From: Cyanophora paradoxa
Taxonomy: Eukaryota > Glaucocystophyceae > Cyanophorales > Cyanophoraceae
DNA length: 64,000 bases
Assembly (NCBI GenBank): GCA_004431415.1
Contig: QPMI01000207.1
Coordinates: forward strand, 62,001 to 126,000
Direction of reading: 5' to 3'
The notes under the pieces were generated by a model. That model was given only the letters and a program-made list of their open reading frames with translations, searched no databases and was not told the origin of the DNA. The translations under genes and the position numbers were made by a program. Shown piece after piece: positions 1 to 11,405 of this stretch (within the stretch, counting starts at the first letter, position 1; every line of letters begins with the position of its first letter).

Positions 1-366
1 CGGCTCTGCGGAAGCGCGAGCAATCAGAAACACGCAAATGCGCGGCGCTGCATCGCGGAGGCGTGGGGCGGGGTGCGCTCACCCTCGACCGAGGCCGGCG
101 ACATATCCTGCTTGCTTCTCGAGGGCTTGTTGTCTGAACTTGTCATCTGCCGGTTGGAACATGGCTGCCGATCGCTTCTGCGTCTGGGTGCTGTCAACTA
201 CGCCCGTACCCGGGTTCAGCTCGTCCCCCCAGGAGAAAAACAAAAGGCGGGAACTCGCGCCGCGCATCCCTGGCGTCGGCAGCGCGTCCCAGCGCCGCCC
301 ACGAGGCGCCTCTGTGATTTTAGAAGCATCTGAGCGCCCGCTTCTGCGGATCGGGCTTCGGGAGAG
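1..366. other. Upstream flank, no gene seen
   Basis: Short mixed-composition stretch before the first coding exon at 367. Several overlapping open frames exist on both strands, but none resembles a protein family or joins a recognisable exon. It may hold the promoter and 5' UTR of the coiled-coil gene. Confidence 0.4.
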
Positions 367-3300
367 ATGGCGCGCCGCGGCGACGCAACCGACTCGTCTG
401 GCAACTTCAGCGACTCGTTCGAGAGGTTCTACAATGCACCTCTATCTGAAGACGACAGCGACGCCTCCCCTCGCTTTGGGCCGCGCGGCGGAAACCCGAA
501 CAAGGTCCCGTTAGCTACGGCCAGCTCCGCGCGCGTGCAGGGCAGGCAGAAGACTTCTCTCGATGGTACGGCACGGCCCAGGCGCCTCTGGCGTCGCTGG
601 CGCTAACGGCGCACCGCATCCGCAGAGTCGACGAGCGACCTGAGCGAGGGGGAGCTCCAGAGCTTGGCGCAGCTGCGGGAGGAAGCGAAGCGCAGCGGCA
701 CGGGCGTCTCTACTTCGGGCAGCCGCGACCCGTACTCCGGCATCGACCTCGGGTCCAACCCCTTCACGTCCTCGGCCGCCCCGCGCGGGGGCGCCGCGAG
801 CGGCGCGCGGGACCCGTACGCGGCGATCGACCTGGCGGCGCCGCTGCCGGTGCCGCGGCGAGGCCAGGCGCGGGGCCAGGCGCTGGTGGCGGCGACGTCG
901 CCGCTGCATCGCTCGCGGCCGCCGCCGTTCGAGTCGCTGCCGGAGGGCGACGACGCGTTCGAGTCGGCCTTCGACGAGGACCCCTTCAAGCTGGAGAGCG
1001 GCGAGCCGTCGCCGGCCGCCCGCCCCGAGCTCGCCGCCCGCCGCGCCCTCTACGGGGACGAGAGCGAGGGGGAGGGGGAGGACGAGGACCTGACGCTCGG
1101 GCCCGGCCCGCCGCTCCCGGGCCTCGAGGGCCCCGCCGCCAAGCCGGGGGCACCCCGCGAGCGCCCCCCCTCGCCCCTCTACTCCTCCCCCGACGCCAGC
1201 CCCGGCGCCGCCCCGGAGAGCGCGCCCAGCAGCGCCGCGCCGAGCTCGGGGCGGGCGGCGCCGCCTCCGCCCGAGGCGTCGGAGAGCCCGGGGGCCGGGG
1301 CGGGGGCCGGCGGGGCGGCGGACGACTCGTTCGGGCCGGAGGGGCGGAGGACGGCGAAGCGGAACCTGGACTTCGGGGCCGGGGCCGGCTCGGGGGAGCG
1401 GCGGAGCAAGGCGGTGAGCGCGAGCGTGGAGGCGCTGGTGGCGGAGGCGTCGGACGAGGAGGAGGCGCGCGAGGCGGAGCGCAAGCGCGACTTCTTCGCG
1501 CGCCTCGCGGAGACCCACGGGTGCGGGCCGCCCGCCGCCCCCAGCGCGCCCGAGCTGAGGGGGCGGGGGCAGGTCGGAGTCGCTGGACATCTCGCGCCTG
1601 CAGCAGACGCTCGACGCCGAGATCGCCGCCGAGGCCGACGAGGAGGACCGGGAGGAGCAGGCGGCCCCGGGGCCCGGCGCCGCCCCCGCCCCGCGGGCCC
1701 CGGCGGCCCCCGTGCCGGACCTGCTCGGCTCGTCGAGCCCCGCGCAGGGGCCGGCGGGGGCGGGGGCCGGGGGGCGCGCGGGGGCCGGAGCGACGAGGAC
1801 TCCGTGCGCATCACCTTCGCCTCCACCGCCCTCGCCTCCCGTGCGCCCCGCCCCTCTCCCCCGCCCTCCTCCCCGCTCACGCCCCGCAGCCCCGGCCCGC
1901 CCCTCGCCCATCGCCGAGTCCCCCTCGATGTCCGCCTCCGCCTCCCTATCCCCTCGCCGGCCCCGCCCGGCCTTCGCCCCAGCCCGCCGTCCACCTCACC
2001 CCGGCCGCACCCTCCCCGCCCCCGCCCTGAGCCCGCTCTCGCCCCGTGCCCGGCAGCGCCGCCCCTCTCCGGCCGCCGCCGTCGCCCCGTCCCCGTCCCG
2101 CGCCCGTCGCCGCGTACGAGGCGAGCCCCGCGCCGGTCCCCGCGGCGCGGCCGGGGCCGCAGCCGACCCCCGGGGCCCCTCGGGCCGAGCGTGGTGGAGA
2201 GCGCGGTGGCGGCGGCCGTGGCGGCGGCGATGGCCTCCGTGCCGCCCGTCGCCCTCCGCGCGTCGACGCCGCCCGCGCCGCCCTCGCCTCCCGCACCTCC
2301 GCCGCCCGCGCCCCCGCCATCGCATCCACCGCCCTCCTCCCCCGCGCCGCCCCTCCCCGCCCCCAAGGCCCGCACCCCCGCCCCGCTCGCCCTCTCCGCC
2401 CTCTGAGCCCGTCGCAGAGCCGTCGGAGGGGTCGGAGGGGAGGAGACGCCCCGGTCGAGCGCGGCGCCCTCGGCGACGCCCTCCCCGGCGGCCCCGCGCC
2501 CCGCCCGCGGCGCGCCGATGTCGGCGCCCTACGCGCGGCCGGCGAGCAGCGGGGCGTTCGCGGCCGGCCGGCCGCAGGCGGTCGTGCCGAACTCCCCGCG
2601 CACACGACGGCCCTCCCGCGCCCCTCCACGAGCGCCGCGTACCCCTACCTGCAGCACGGGGAGCGGCGGGAGCGGGGGCGGGGGCGGGCTCCCCCGCGGC
2701 GCCGGGCACGCCGGCCTCGCCGCAGCGGGGCCTGCCGCCGCGGAGCCCGGCCAAGGCGAAGGCGGGGCGCCGGCGGGGCTCGGCCCGCCCTCGCCCTCCA
2801 AGGCCGTCCCGGCGTCGCCGAGCCGCGCCGCCCTCTCCGCCAAGTTCGAGGAGCTCCAGCAGGCCGTCGACTCGGCCGGGCGCGCCGCCGCCGCCGCCCA
2901 GCCCCCGACTGGGCCGAGCGCGAGCGCGAGTGGCGCCGCGAGCGCGCCGCCTGGCGCATCAAGGCGCGTCCGCACGCTCCCCGCTGCCCGCGGGCGCAGC
3001 TGAGGGGGCGGGGCGCAGGAGGCGGAGCTGCGGGGCAACGCGGCGCGCCTCGAGGCCCTCCTCGAGCACGAGCAGGAGGCATGCCGCGCCGCGCCCCGGC
3101 CCGGCCCGCGCCGGCTGAGGCGGCGCAGCGGTCGCGGCAGGCGCTGGGCGCGATGGACGACGAGCGGCGCTCCCTCGAGGCGAAGATCGCCGAGGTGCGC
3201 CGGACCTGCGCCCCGCGCCCCCGGCCCCGCTGCGCCGCGCGACCCGTGGCCCCGCAGCTCGAGGCGCGCGTTGCGGCGCTGACGGAGGAGAACGCCGCGC

Positions 3301-6300
3301 TCAAGGGGCCCCAGGCCGCCGCCGCCGGCCCCGCGGCCGCCGGGGAGGCGCAGGGCGCGGCGGCGGGTGCGCGGGAGCGGCTGCGGGGCGGGGTGCTGAC
3401 GGAGGAGGAGCTGCGGCGGGTGGAGAAAGAGATGGCGGAGCAGGAGCGGCTGCTGGCCGGCTACCAGCGGGAGAACGAGCGGCTCGTCGAGGAGCTGCGG
3501 CAGGCGCGGGACGCGGCGCGGCGGGCGGAGGCCGGGGCGGCGGCGGACGGGCACCGGGCCTCGCTGCGCCTCCACGAGCAGGCCGAGCAGCTCTCCGCCC
3601 TCCGCCAGAGCCGCCGCGACGAGGCGCGCGCCGGCGAGGGCGCTGGCGCCGGCCTCGGCGGCGTGGCGGCGCGGCAGCGGGCGGCGGAGGCGGAGGCGGA
3701 GCTGGAGCGGGAGCGGGCGGGGGCGCGGGAGCGGGAGCTGGAGCTGCGGGTGGAGATCGACCGGCTGCGGGCGGGGAAGAAGGAGGCGGAGGCGCGCTCC
3801 GCCGGCGTCGACCTCGCCAAGCTCGAGGCCGAGGCCCACGAGGCGCGCCCCCGCCCCCGCCCCGCCCCCGCCCCGGTGCGACGCGCGGGGTGGGGCGGCA
3901 GGTGCGGCAGCTGCGGGCCGAGCTCGCCGAGGAGCGCGCGCGGGGCGCCCGCGAGGCCGACGAGCTCCGCGCCAAGCTCCGCTGGCGCGCCCCGCCCCGC
4001 CGCCGCCGCCCGGGCGTGGCGGGGCTGAGCGCGCGGCGGGCGCAGGTACGTGGAGAACCAGGAGATGCTCGACCGCAACGACGCCGCGCTCAAGGAGCAG
4101 GCCCGCCCCGCCCCGCCCCGCCGCTCCGCGCGCGCCTCGAGGCCTCCTCGCGGCGGGGCGCTGAGACGGGGTCCAGGGGGAGATCATCCGGGACCTGACG
4201 GCCCGCCTGCGCACCTACGAGGGGCCCTCGGGCCTCCCCGTCGCCCCCGCCCCCGCCCCCGCCGGCCCCGCCGACAAGTCCAAGTCGAAGAACAAGCAGG
4301 CGGCGGCGGGGCAGGCGGGGGTGGCGGGGGCGGGCGGGGCGGTGGGGCCGGCGCGGCGGATCCGGGAGCTGGAGGGACAGGTGGCGGAGCTGGAGGGGAT
4401 CCTGCGGGAGCGCCACCCCAACTCCATCGCCGCCCTCATCCGCGCCACCAAGCCCTCCCTCGAGGAGGAGGCCCACACCGCCGCCCTCAAGGCGCCCCCG
4501 CCCACCTCGTCCCGCCCCGTCTCTCGCCGCTGACGGGGCGGGGGCAGGAGCGGGTGGCGGCGCTGGAGGAGGAGGCGAAGGGGCGGGAGGAGGCGGCGCA
4601 GAAGGCGCTGCGGGTGCTGCGGCAGGAGCACGAGCGGGTGCGGGCGGGGTACGAGAAGCAGCTGCGGGCGCTGCACGAGGAGCTGGGGCGGCTGCGGGCC
4701 CTCGAGCGCGAGGCCAAGCCGGCCTCCGCCCGCCTGAAGGAGCTCGAGAAGCAGCTCGACGAGGCGCGCGCCCCGCGCCCCGACCCCCGCCCTCCCCCCT
4801 CGCTCGCCCGCTCAGCGGGGCGGCAGGTGCGGGCCTTCTACGCGAAGAAGGTCCGCACGCTCCAGGAGAAGCTCGACGCCAAGGGGCCCCCCGCGGAGGC
4901 CGGCCCCGAGGGGCGCCCGCCGGCGAAGCGGGCCGGGGCGCGGGGCGGCGGGGCGGGGCGGGAGGAGGCGGAGCGGCTGCGGGCTCGCGTGCGGGAGCTC
5001 GAGGCGGGGCTCGAGGCGGCGCAGGCCCAGGCCGCCGCGGCGGGGGCGGCGCCGAGGCGCTGCGGGCCCTCGAGGAGGCGAACGCCGCGCAGGCCGCCCG
5101 CGTCGCCGAGCTCGAGGCGCGCCCCGCCGCCCCCGCCCGCGTCCACCGCGCCGGCTGACCGGCCCGCAGGCGCGCATCCTGGCGATGTCGGCGGAGTACG
5201 ACGACCTGGCGCGGCACGCCGGGGGCCTGGCGGCGCGGCAGCAGCTGGCGGGGGCGGGGCTCCCCGGCGGGGGCTACGGGGGCGCCCTGGAGGAGCTGCA
5301 GCGGCGGCTGGAGGGGAGCGAGCTCGCGCGGCAGGCCCTCCAGGAGAACCTCTCCCGCATGGTCCGCAGGGCCCACTCCGAGGCCTCCGCCCGCGTCGGT
5401 CCGCCCCGCCCCGCCCCGCCACGCCACGCCCCGCGCCGGGCGAGGCGGAGGCGGGCAGAGGCGCTGCGTGCGGAGCACGAGCAAGCGGTGCAGCGGATGG
5501 TGGCCGAGCACCGCAAGGAGGTCGCGGCGGCCGTGCAGCGCGCCGGCCAGCGGCCCGCCCGCCGCCCCCGCTCCGACGAGAGCGACCCCGCCTCCGCCTC
5601 CCCCTCCGCCTCCTCCGAGGACGAGGACGAGGAGGAGGGCCGGCGGCGGCGGCGCGGCGCCGAGGCTAAGGCTGCTGCGCGGGCGGCGGCGGCGGAGGCG
5701 CGGGCGGCGGCGGCGGAGGGGGAGCTGCAGCGGGCGCGGGCGGAGGTGGCGGCGGCGCGGCGGGAGGCAGAGGCGGAGCGCGCCGCCGGCTCCGCGCTGC
5801 GCGTGGAGGTCGAGCGCGCCGTGCGGCCGCCGGTGCGCCTCGCGGGCCCCGCGCGCTGCGGGCGCCGCGCTGACGGCTCGCGCGGCAGAGCGCGGCGATG
5901 TACGCGTCGCTCGAGGCGAAGGTGGCCGCCATGGAGGCCGCCACCGCCGCCCGCGAGGCCGAGGCGAGCCGCCCGCCCGCCCCCGGCCCCCGCCGGCCTC
6001 GCGCGCGCGCGGCTGAGGCGGGGCGGGGGGGCGTGGCAGGTGCGGCGGCTGCTATCGCGGGCGAGCTCGGACGCCGACGAGCGGCTGCGCGCCCTCAAGG
6101 ACAAGTGCCGCCGCGTGCGCCCCCCGCCCCCGCCCCGCCTCGAGGAGGAGGAGCGAGGGGGCGGGGCGGGGGCCAGGCGCTGGCACGGAAGAACGCGGCG
6201 ATCGAGCGCTTCCGGCGGGAGCTCGACGAGCTCCTCGACGCGGCGGCCCGCGCGGGGGCGCCCCGCCCCGGCCCCGGCCCCGCACCGGCCCCTCCGCCGG

Positions 6301-6484
6301 CGCGGGGCGGGGCAGGCGGGAGGAAGAGGAGGAGGAGGAGTGGCTGAGCGAGGGGGCGCACGAGGCGGCGGCGGCGCTCGGGGTGGCCCTCAGCGACGGC
6401 GAGGGCAGCCTCCGCGCCCCCCGCCTCGCCTGGGCCGCCCCCCGCCCCGCCCCCTACACCCCGGCCCCCTACTCCCGCTCCTGA
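367..6484 (+). CDS. Long coiled-coil protein, probably CEP162-like centriole/transition-zone protein (multi-exon)
   Basis: The N-terminal third is acidic and Ser/Pro/Ala-rich (from ATG 367, MARRGDATDSSG). The rest is heptad-rich coiled coil. Introns I can place are 566-625, 1521-1572, 2964-3018, 3079-3128, 3195-3257, 3843-3901, 3985-4045, 4101-4176, 4492-4547, 4764-4826, 5117-5169, 5399-5458, 5821-5888 and 6115-6176. Eight of these 14 have a GC donor. Joining across them keeps the coiled coil open to a TGA at 6482-6484 (ends PYTPAPYSRS). The stretch RIRELEGQVAELEGILRE, then RHPNSIAALIRATK and a long E/R/L-rich coil, resembles the middle of CEP162, which binds axonemal microtubules at the ciliary transition zone. 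That family call is from memory of the motif and is tentative. Exon borders between 1700 and 2900 are unresolved, and there is an apparent +1 shift near 5050. The coiled-coil nature is certain; another centrosomal coiled-coil protein is possible. Confidence 0.6.
4492..4547 (+). other. Example hairpin intron (GC donor)
   Basis: This 56-base intron separates codons for EAHTAALK and ERVAALEEEAK in one continuous coiled coil. It begins GCGCCCCCGCCC and ends GGGGCGGGGGCAG. Bases 4511-4521 are the exact reverse complement of 4532-4542 (11 bp, 10-base loop), and the branch-point-like CTGAC sits at the start of the 3' arm. There is no pyrimidine tract before the acceptor. Confidence 0.8.
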
Positions 6485-7652
6485 CCTCTGCCCCCGCACA
6501 CCGACGAGTGAGGCCGGAAAGGCGGACTGGAGCGAGGCGAAGCGGGCAGAGGCGGCGGGGATGCGGGGGAGGCTCGACCAGCGGAGCCGATCCCGAGGGC
6601 CTGAGGGGGAGGGGGGCTCTTAAGGGGGGCAGCGGGCATGCCGCGATACTTCAGGGGGCGAGGGCCTCGATGCAGCTTGGCAGCGCGGCATGGCATTTCT
6701 GCCGCCAGTATCAGCAAAGGCGCGGGACGCACCTGCAGGCCGCCGGGCCGTGGCCCGAGGAACGAGGTACCCAAGCCTTTGGAGTTCGGCGGGCGTCTGG
6801 GGCCCATAGCCAGCTGATCCGCGGGCCAAGGCCCTGAGGCATCCGCGCCCGGAACTCGGAGCTTGCATTCGGAATCAGACTCTGAGACGCGGGGACAGGC
6901 TCGGCCTCGCCGGCTTCATCCGACTGACGGACTCGGCGAGGCCTGAGAGAGGCCCTGAGGGGTCCGAGGCCTGAGGGGGGTCCGGCGCCGAGGTGAGGGC
7001 CTCCCCAGGCTTCAAGGCTTCACCGAGCTTCAAGGCTTCAAAACGCTTTGAAGGCTTCGAAGGCTTCGAGCCTTACTACGTTAAAGGCTTCCGAAGCCTT
7101 CAAAGCGTTCCTCGGTGACCCGTGACCGTCGCGTCACGGCGTCGGGGCTCCGAGGCTCGGCCGGCGCCAAAAGCACTGTGATTCAGTGACATGAAACTTG
7201 AAATGTTCAACGTTAACGCTCACGGGTGAAACTTGATCATGATCACGTCCTCCGAGGCTCATGATCATCCTCGAGCCTCGAGCTCCGAGGCTCAGGATCC
7301 GGACTCTGAGGAGTCAGGGCTGGGTCTGGGCTCAGCTGCTCAGCGGCTCAGCGGCTCCGGGCTCTCAGGCTCTGATCATGAACTTCGAATTCGAAATGTG
7401 CCACGGCCCGGCGGCCCGGCGGCCACCTGGTGTTCTTTCTTTCAGAGTCTCCTGCCGGGCCGTGTTTCGAGGCTGCACTGTGGCAGCTAGCGCTGGCAAC
7501 GCGCTCGGCGGCTTTTGTCTCCCGTGTCAGGCCGCGCGAATGATCGCGAGTTGCTTTCAAGTTGAAGTTCGAAACAACGGTTCGAAGGGTCGGGTTGTGG
7601 GTGTGCTCGGGGCTCGGGTGCTGGGGCCACGGCGGGGCGGGGCGGGGCGGGC
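6485..7652. other. Intergenic region between two converging genes
   Basis: No coding segment is supported here. The region lies between the 3' ends of the coiled-coil gene (+) and the acylpeptide hydrolase gene (-). It is rich in degenerate copies of GAGGCCTGAG, GGCTTCAAGGCTTC and GAGGCTC words and contains a perfect 18-bp inverted repeat, listed separately. Both 3' UTRs and polyadenylation sites probably lie here, but I cannot place them. Confidence 0.5.
7042..7109. repeat. Perfect 18-bp inverted repeat with 32-base loop
   Basis: Arms are 7042-7059 (AACGCTTTGAAGGCTTCG) and 7092-7109, its exact reverse complement. It sits between two convergent genes among other CTTCAAGG-type repeats. It could form a hairpin in either transcript's 3' region or be the relic of a small inverted-repeat element. 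No function is shown by the sequence. Confidence 0.8.
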
Positions 7653-10600
7653 TCAGAGGTGCTCGAGGATCCAGTAGGCGCCGTTGACGAAGCCGTCGGA
7701 CTCGGCCTCCACCCGCGCCAGCGCGTGCACGTCCTCCGGGTACGTCAGCAGCCTGCCGGGGGCACCCGCGCGTCGGCCGGCCGGGGCGGGGGAGAGGGCG
7801 GGCGGGGTGGAGGGGCGGGTGGGAGGGGGCGGACCGGGCCTCGACGCCGAGGGCGCGGAGGGCGTGGTAGTAGTCGAGGCCCTGCGAGGGGGCACCCGCC
7901 GGTCCTTCTCCCCCACCAGCAGCAGCGTCGCCGCCTTCACCTGCCCGCACCCCGCCCGCCCCCTCGGCCCCGCCCCGGCCCGAGCGCGCGGGGCGGGGCG
8001 GGGCGGGGCGGGCCTTGTGGACGTGGGCGGCGGGGGAGGCGGCGTACAAGGCGGCGACGGCGGGCGGGGTGAGGGGCCGCTCGCGCGAGGCCGGGAGGAC
8101 GCCCGCCTCCGCCAGCCCGCCCTCCACGAAGCACCAGTCCGGGATGTCCGTCACCCCTGCCGCCCCACACCCCACCCGCCGCCGTCGGCTGCGGGCGGGG
8201 CGGCAAGCGGGGGGCTCGCGGCCGGGGCGCGCCGGTCATGGAGGCGATGTTGGTGACGGGGTTGCGGGCGACGGCGGCGCGGTAGGCGTCGGGGTACTGC
8301 CCGATCAGGTGCAGCGAGAGGAAGCCGCCGTGCGAGCCGCCTGCGCGCCCCCGCTGGCGTCGGGCGGGGCGCGCTGGGGCGGGGGCGGGGCGGCGGGGGC
8401 GGGGACCGGTGATGAAGACGCGGGAGGGGTCGACGAGGCCGCTCGCGCGCGCCGCCTCGACGGCCTCGTGCGAGTCCCTCACGTCCTGCTCCCCGACGCG
8501 CCCCAGCAGCGAGAGCAGCGGGGCCTGCCCCGCTCCCAGCGAGCCCCGGTAGTTCACTGCCCCGCCCCTCAGCCCCGGCCCGGCGGCCTCGCGGCGGGGA
8601 GGCGGGGCGGGGGCGCGCCGAGGAGGACGGCGAGGCCGAGGCGGCAGTAGGCGGCGCAGGAGAGCAGGTACTCGCCCTGCGGGGCCCTCGCGAGGGGCGG
8701 GGCGGCTGCGGGGCGGGCGGGGCGGTGGGGCGGACGGCGAAGGCCGAGTGGGGCCCGCCGTGCACGAAGCCGACCAGCGGCGGCCGCTCCCCAGCCCGCT
8801 CTGCGCCTGCCGCCCGCTCGGCGGGGGCGGGGCGGGGTCGGGCGGGGCGGGGCGGGGCGGGCGCACGGGGCGCAGGAGGAGCGCCTCGTAGTCGTCCGCG
8901 TGCTCCCCAGCGCCTGCCGCCCCCGTCACCGCCCCGCCCCCACGCCCAGCGGCCCCCGCCCCGCCGGGAGCCCCGCGCGCCTTCCCGTCGCGCGCGTGGC
9001 CGGCGGCGGTGCGGCGCGAGGCCTCCGGGCGCAGCGTGAAGACTGCAGCGGGGGCGCGTGGGCGGGGGCCGGCAGGGCGGGGGCGAGGCGCTGCACCGGA
9101 GGCCGCGATGTCGGGGAAGGGGGCGGCCGGCTGCAACACGGGCCGCCACGCGATCGGCCCCGCCCGAGCTCCCCGACCACCACCCGCTGCGGCGCCCGCG
9201 GCCCGCTCACTGCGCCCCCGTCGGCCCCGCCGCCGCCGGCACCGCGCAAGGGAGGGGCGAGGGGAGGGGGCGGACCGGCGGCGAGGAGGGTGGTGCCGGC
9301 GGCGTCGAGGAGGGACCAGGCGACGTCGTCGGAGGCGAGCGGGGCGGGGGCGGCGTTGGGCGCCCGGGGGCGTAGGGGGCCGGCGTGAGGCGCTCGACGG
9401 CCCCCGTGGCGGCGTCGACGGCGACGAGGGCGCTCGAGAAGCCCCACAGCGTCGACGCCACCAGCCGCCTCCTGCGGCCCGCTCCCCCGCTCAGCGGCGC
9501 TGCGGGGCGGGGCGCGGGGGCGGGGCGGGCGGGCGGGCCCGTCGGGGTCCAGCAGCGGCGGGGCAGGGCCGAGGTGAAGAGGCCGGGGAAGGCCCCGCCG
9601 CCCCCGGCGCCTGCCCCGCGTCGGCCCGCGCGGGGCTCCGGCGCGCGGCGCGAAGGGCGCGGCGCGCACGTCGACGATGTCAACGACGACGCGAGGGGGG
9701 CCGGCGGGGCGCCCCTCCGCCCTGGGCGGCGTGAGGGGGCGGGGGCGGGGGCGGGGGCGGGGAGGGTGGCCCCCGGGGCACCAGGGGAGGATGCGGAGGC
9801 GGGCGGCGGCGAAGTGCGGGCCGAGCGCCTCCGACGAGAGGAAGGCCAGCGAGCGCCCGTCCTGCCCCCCCCATCAGCCCCCGGCGTGGGGTGGGGTGGG
9901 GGGCGGGGCGCGGGGCGCACGGGGCTGAAGCGCGGGGAGCGCGCCATCGGGTCCCCGCACTCGAGGGGCACCGCCTCCTCCTCGCCGCCCTCGCCGGCGG
10001 CCTCCTTCTGCGCGGCCTCCTCCTTCTTCTCGTCCTTCTTGCCGGTGAGGGGCCGCGTGGTGCGGGCGTTGAGGGGCACGAGGTAGAGGCGGGAGGGCCG
10101 GTTGTAGCAGTAGACGATCCCCAGCCGCCGCGGCTCCGTCTCCCTGCGCCCCGCCTCAACGTCCCGCCCCGCCCCGCCCCGCGCGGGGCCGCCCGCCCGC
10201 ACCAGCACGTCACGACGAGCGCCTCGTCGCCGGGGGCGAAGCTGCGCGCCCCGTTCGGCACGTCCGGCAGCGACGCGGGGCCGGGGCGGGGCGGGGCGGG
10301 GCGGGGCGGGGCGGGCGGGCAGGGCGCACGTGACCTGGCCTGCGGTGAGGCGCGCCGGGAGGCCCCGCGGCTCGATCCCGACGATCTGCCCCCGCCCTCA
10401 GCGAGCTCCTGCCCGGCTGCGCGCAGCTCCCCGGGGGGGGGGGGAGGGGAGGGGGGAGGGCGGGCCTGCTCGGCGCGGATGTCGGCGATGAAGGGGCGGG
10501 GGCAGCGGCGGCGCACGTAGGTCTCCCCCCAGTCCTCCTTCGGCCCGAAGTTGAACGCGTCGCGCACCGCCACCTCGCGGTTGCCGCCTGCCAGCGCCCC

Positions 10601-11322
10601 CTCGGCAGGGGCCCGGGGCGGGAGGGGGAGGCGCGGGCGGGCCCTGGTCCTCGTCGAAGACGGAGGCGGCGGCGGGCGGCGGCGGCAGCTGCTCCGCCAC
10701 GTACGCGAGGCGCGACTCGTCCGCCGACCAGCTGAAGCCCTTGAACCACTCGTCGGCGTAGACGGCCCCGTGCTTGCCCTCCGTCGCGATGTTCGCGACG
10801 ATGCCCGACTGGTCCCAGACCTCCACGTACCCCTTGGGCCGCCCCGCCTCGTCCGCCTTGGCGTCCGGCACCGGGCGGAAGTACGCCGTGTAGCGCCCTT
10901 CGCCGCCGGCGTCAGCGCCGCGGGGGCCCGGCGCCGGCGACGGCGCCGGGCGGGGGAGGACGGACCCGAGGGCGAGACGCTGACCGCCACCTCCGACGGC
11001 ACTTCGATGGGAATCGCCGTCTGCCGCACCGCCCCTGCGCACCAGGCGACGCGCCCCGCTCTCAGCGCGCCGCTGGCGGATGGCACGTGAGGGCGTCGCA
11101 AGCGCCCGCACCGCCCTCCGTCGCGTGCTGAGTGATGAACGACCGCTGCTTCTTCTGCTTCAAGTCCCGCTGCGAGGATCGCACGAGGATGCGCTGGCCG
11201 GCGCCGTCGCCCGGGAGCAACCACGCTTCGGACGCCGAGCTCAGCGTCGCCAGCTCCTTGAATACCTGCTGCGGAGTCTTCGAACCGAGGCCGCCGGGCT
11301 GCTCTGCTGCGCTTGAGGCCAT
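7653..11322 (-). CDS. APEH: Acylamino-acid-releasing enzyme (acylpeptide hydrolase, prolyl oligopeptidase family S9)
   Basis: This enzyme removes N-acylated residues from peptides. ATG at 11320-11322 begins MASSAAEQPGG; an in-frame ATG at 11394 would add 24 residues. N-terminal propeller blades include EKHGAVYADEWFKGFSWS, close to the animal APEH KHGPVY..F..LSW motif, then FNFGPKEDWGETYVRR and RSPRFSP. The C-terminal alpha/beta hydrolase has VGFVHGGPHSAF, the nucleophile elbow GGSHGGFLSLHLIGQYP, RNPVTNIASM followed by VTDIPDWCFVEGG, Asp in LLVGEKDRRVPPSQG and His in YPEDVHAL, ending WILEHL. Serine, aspartate and histidine are all present. Placed introns include 7941-8013 (GC donor), 8157-8232 (GC donor) and 8341-8406, which splits the glycine before the catalytic Ser. 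One intron appears to use an AAG acceptor. It converges with gene 1 and diverges from the Nudix gene. Confidence 0.9.
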
Positions 11323-11405
11323 TGCGCGAAGAGTCCCGCTGCCGAAAGCGTCAGCGCGTACGTGCACGCGCCCATAGGGCGCGCGCACGTGCAAAGTCGC
11401 TCAGG
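11323..11405. promoter_or_regulatory. 83-base bidirectional promoter region
   Basis: Only 83 bases separate the start codons of the acylpeptide hydrolase gene (-) and the receiver/zinc-finger/Nudix gene (+). The core holds GCACGTGC-type palindromes and an imperfect inverted repeat around CACGCGCCCATAGGGCGCGCG. The promoter role is inferred from gene arrangement. No TATA box is visible. Confidence 0.55.

Noticed and set aside
8818-9570. GGGGCGGGGC runs read as promoter GC boxes or G-quadruplex elements
   Set aside because: On the coding strand they are the C-rich 5' halves of introns, and their distribution follows introns, not gene starts.
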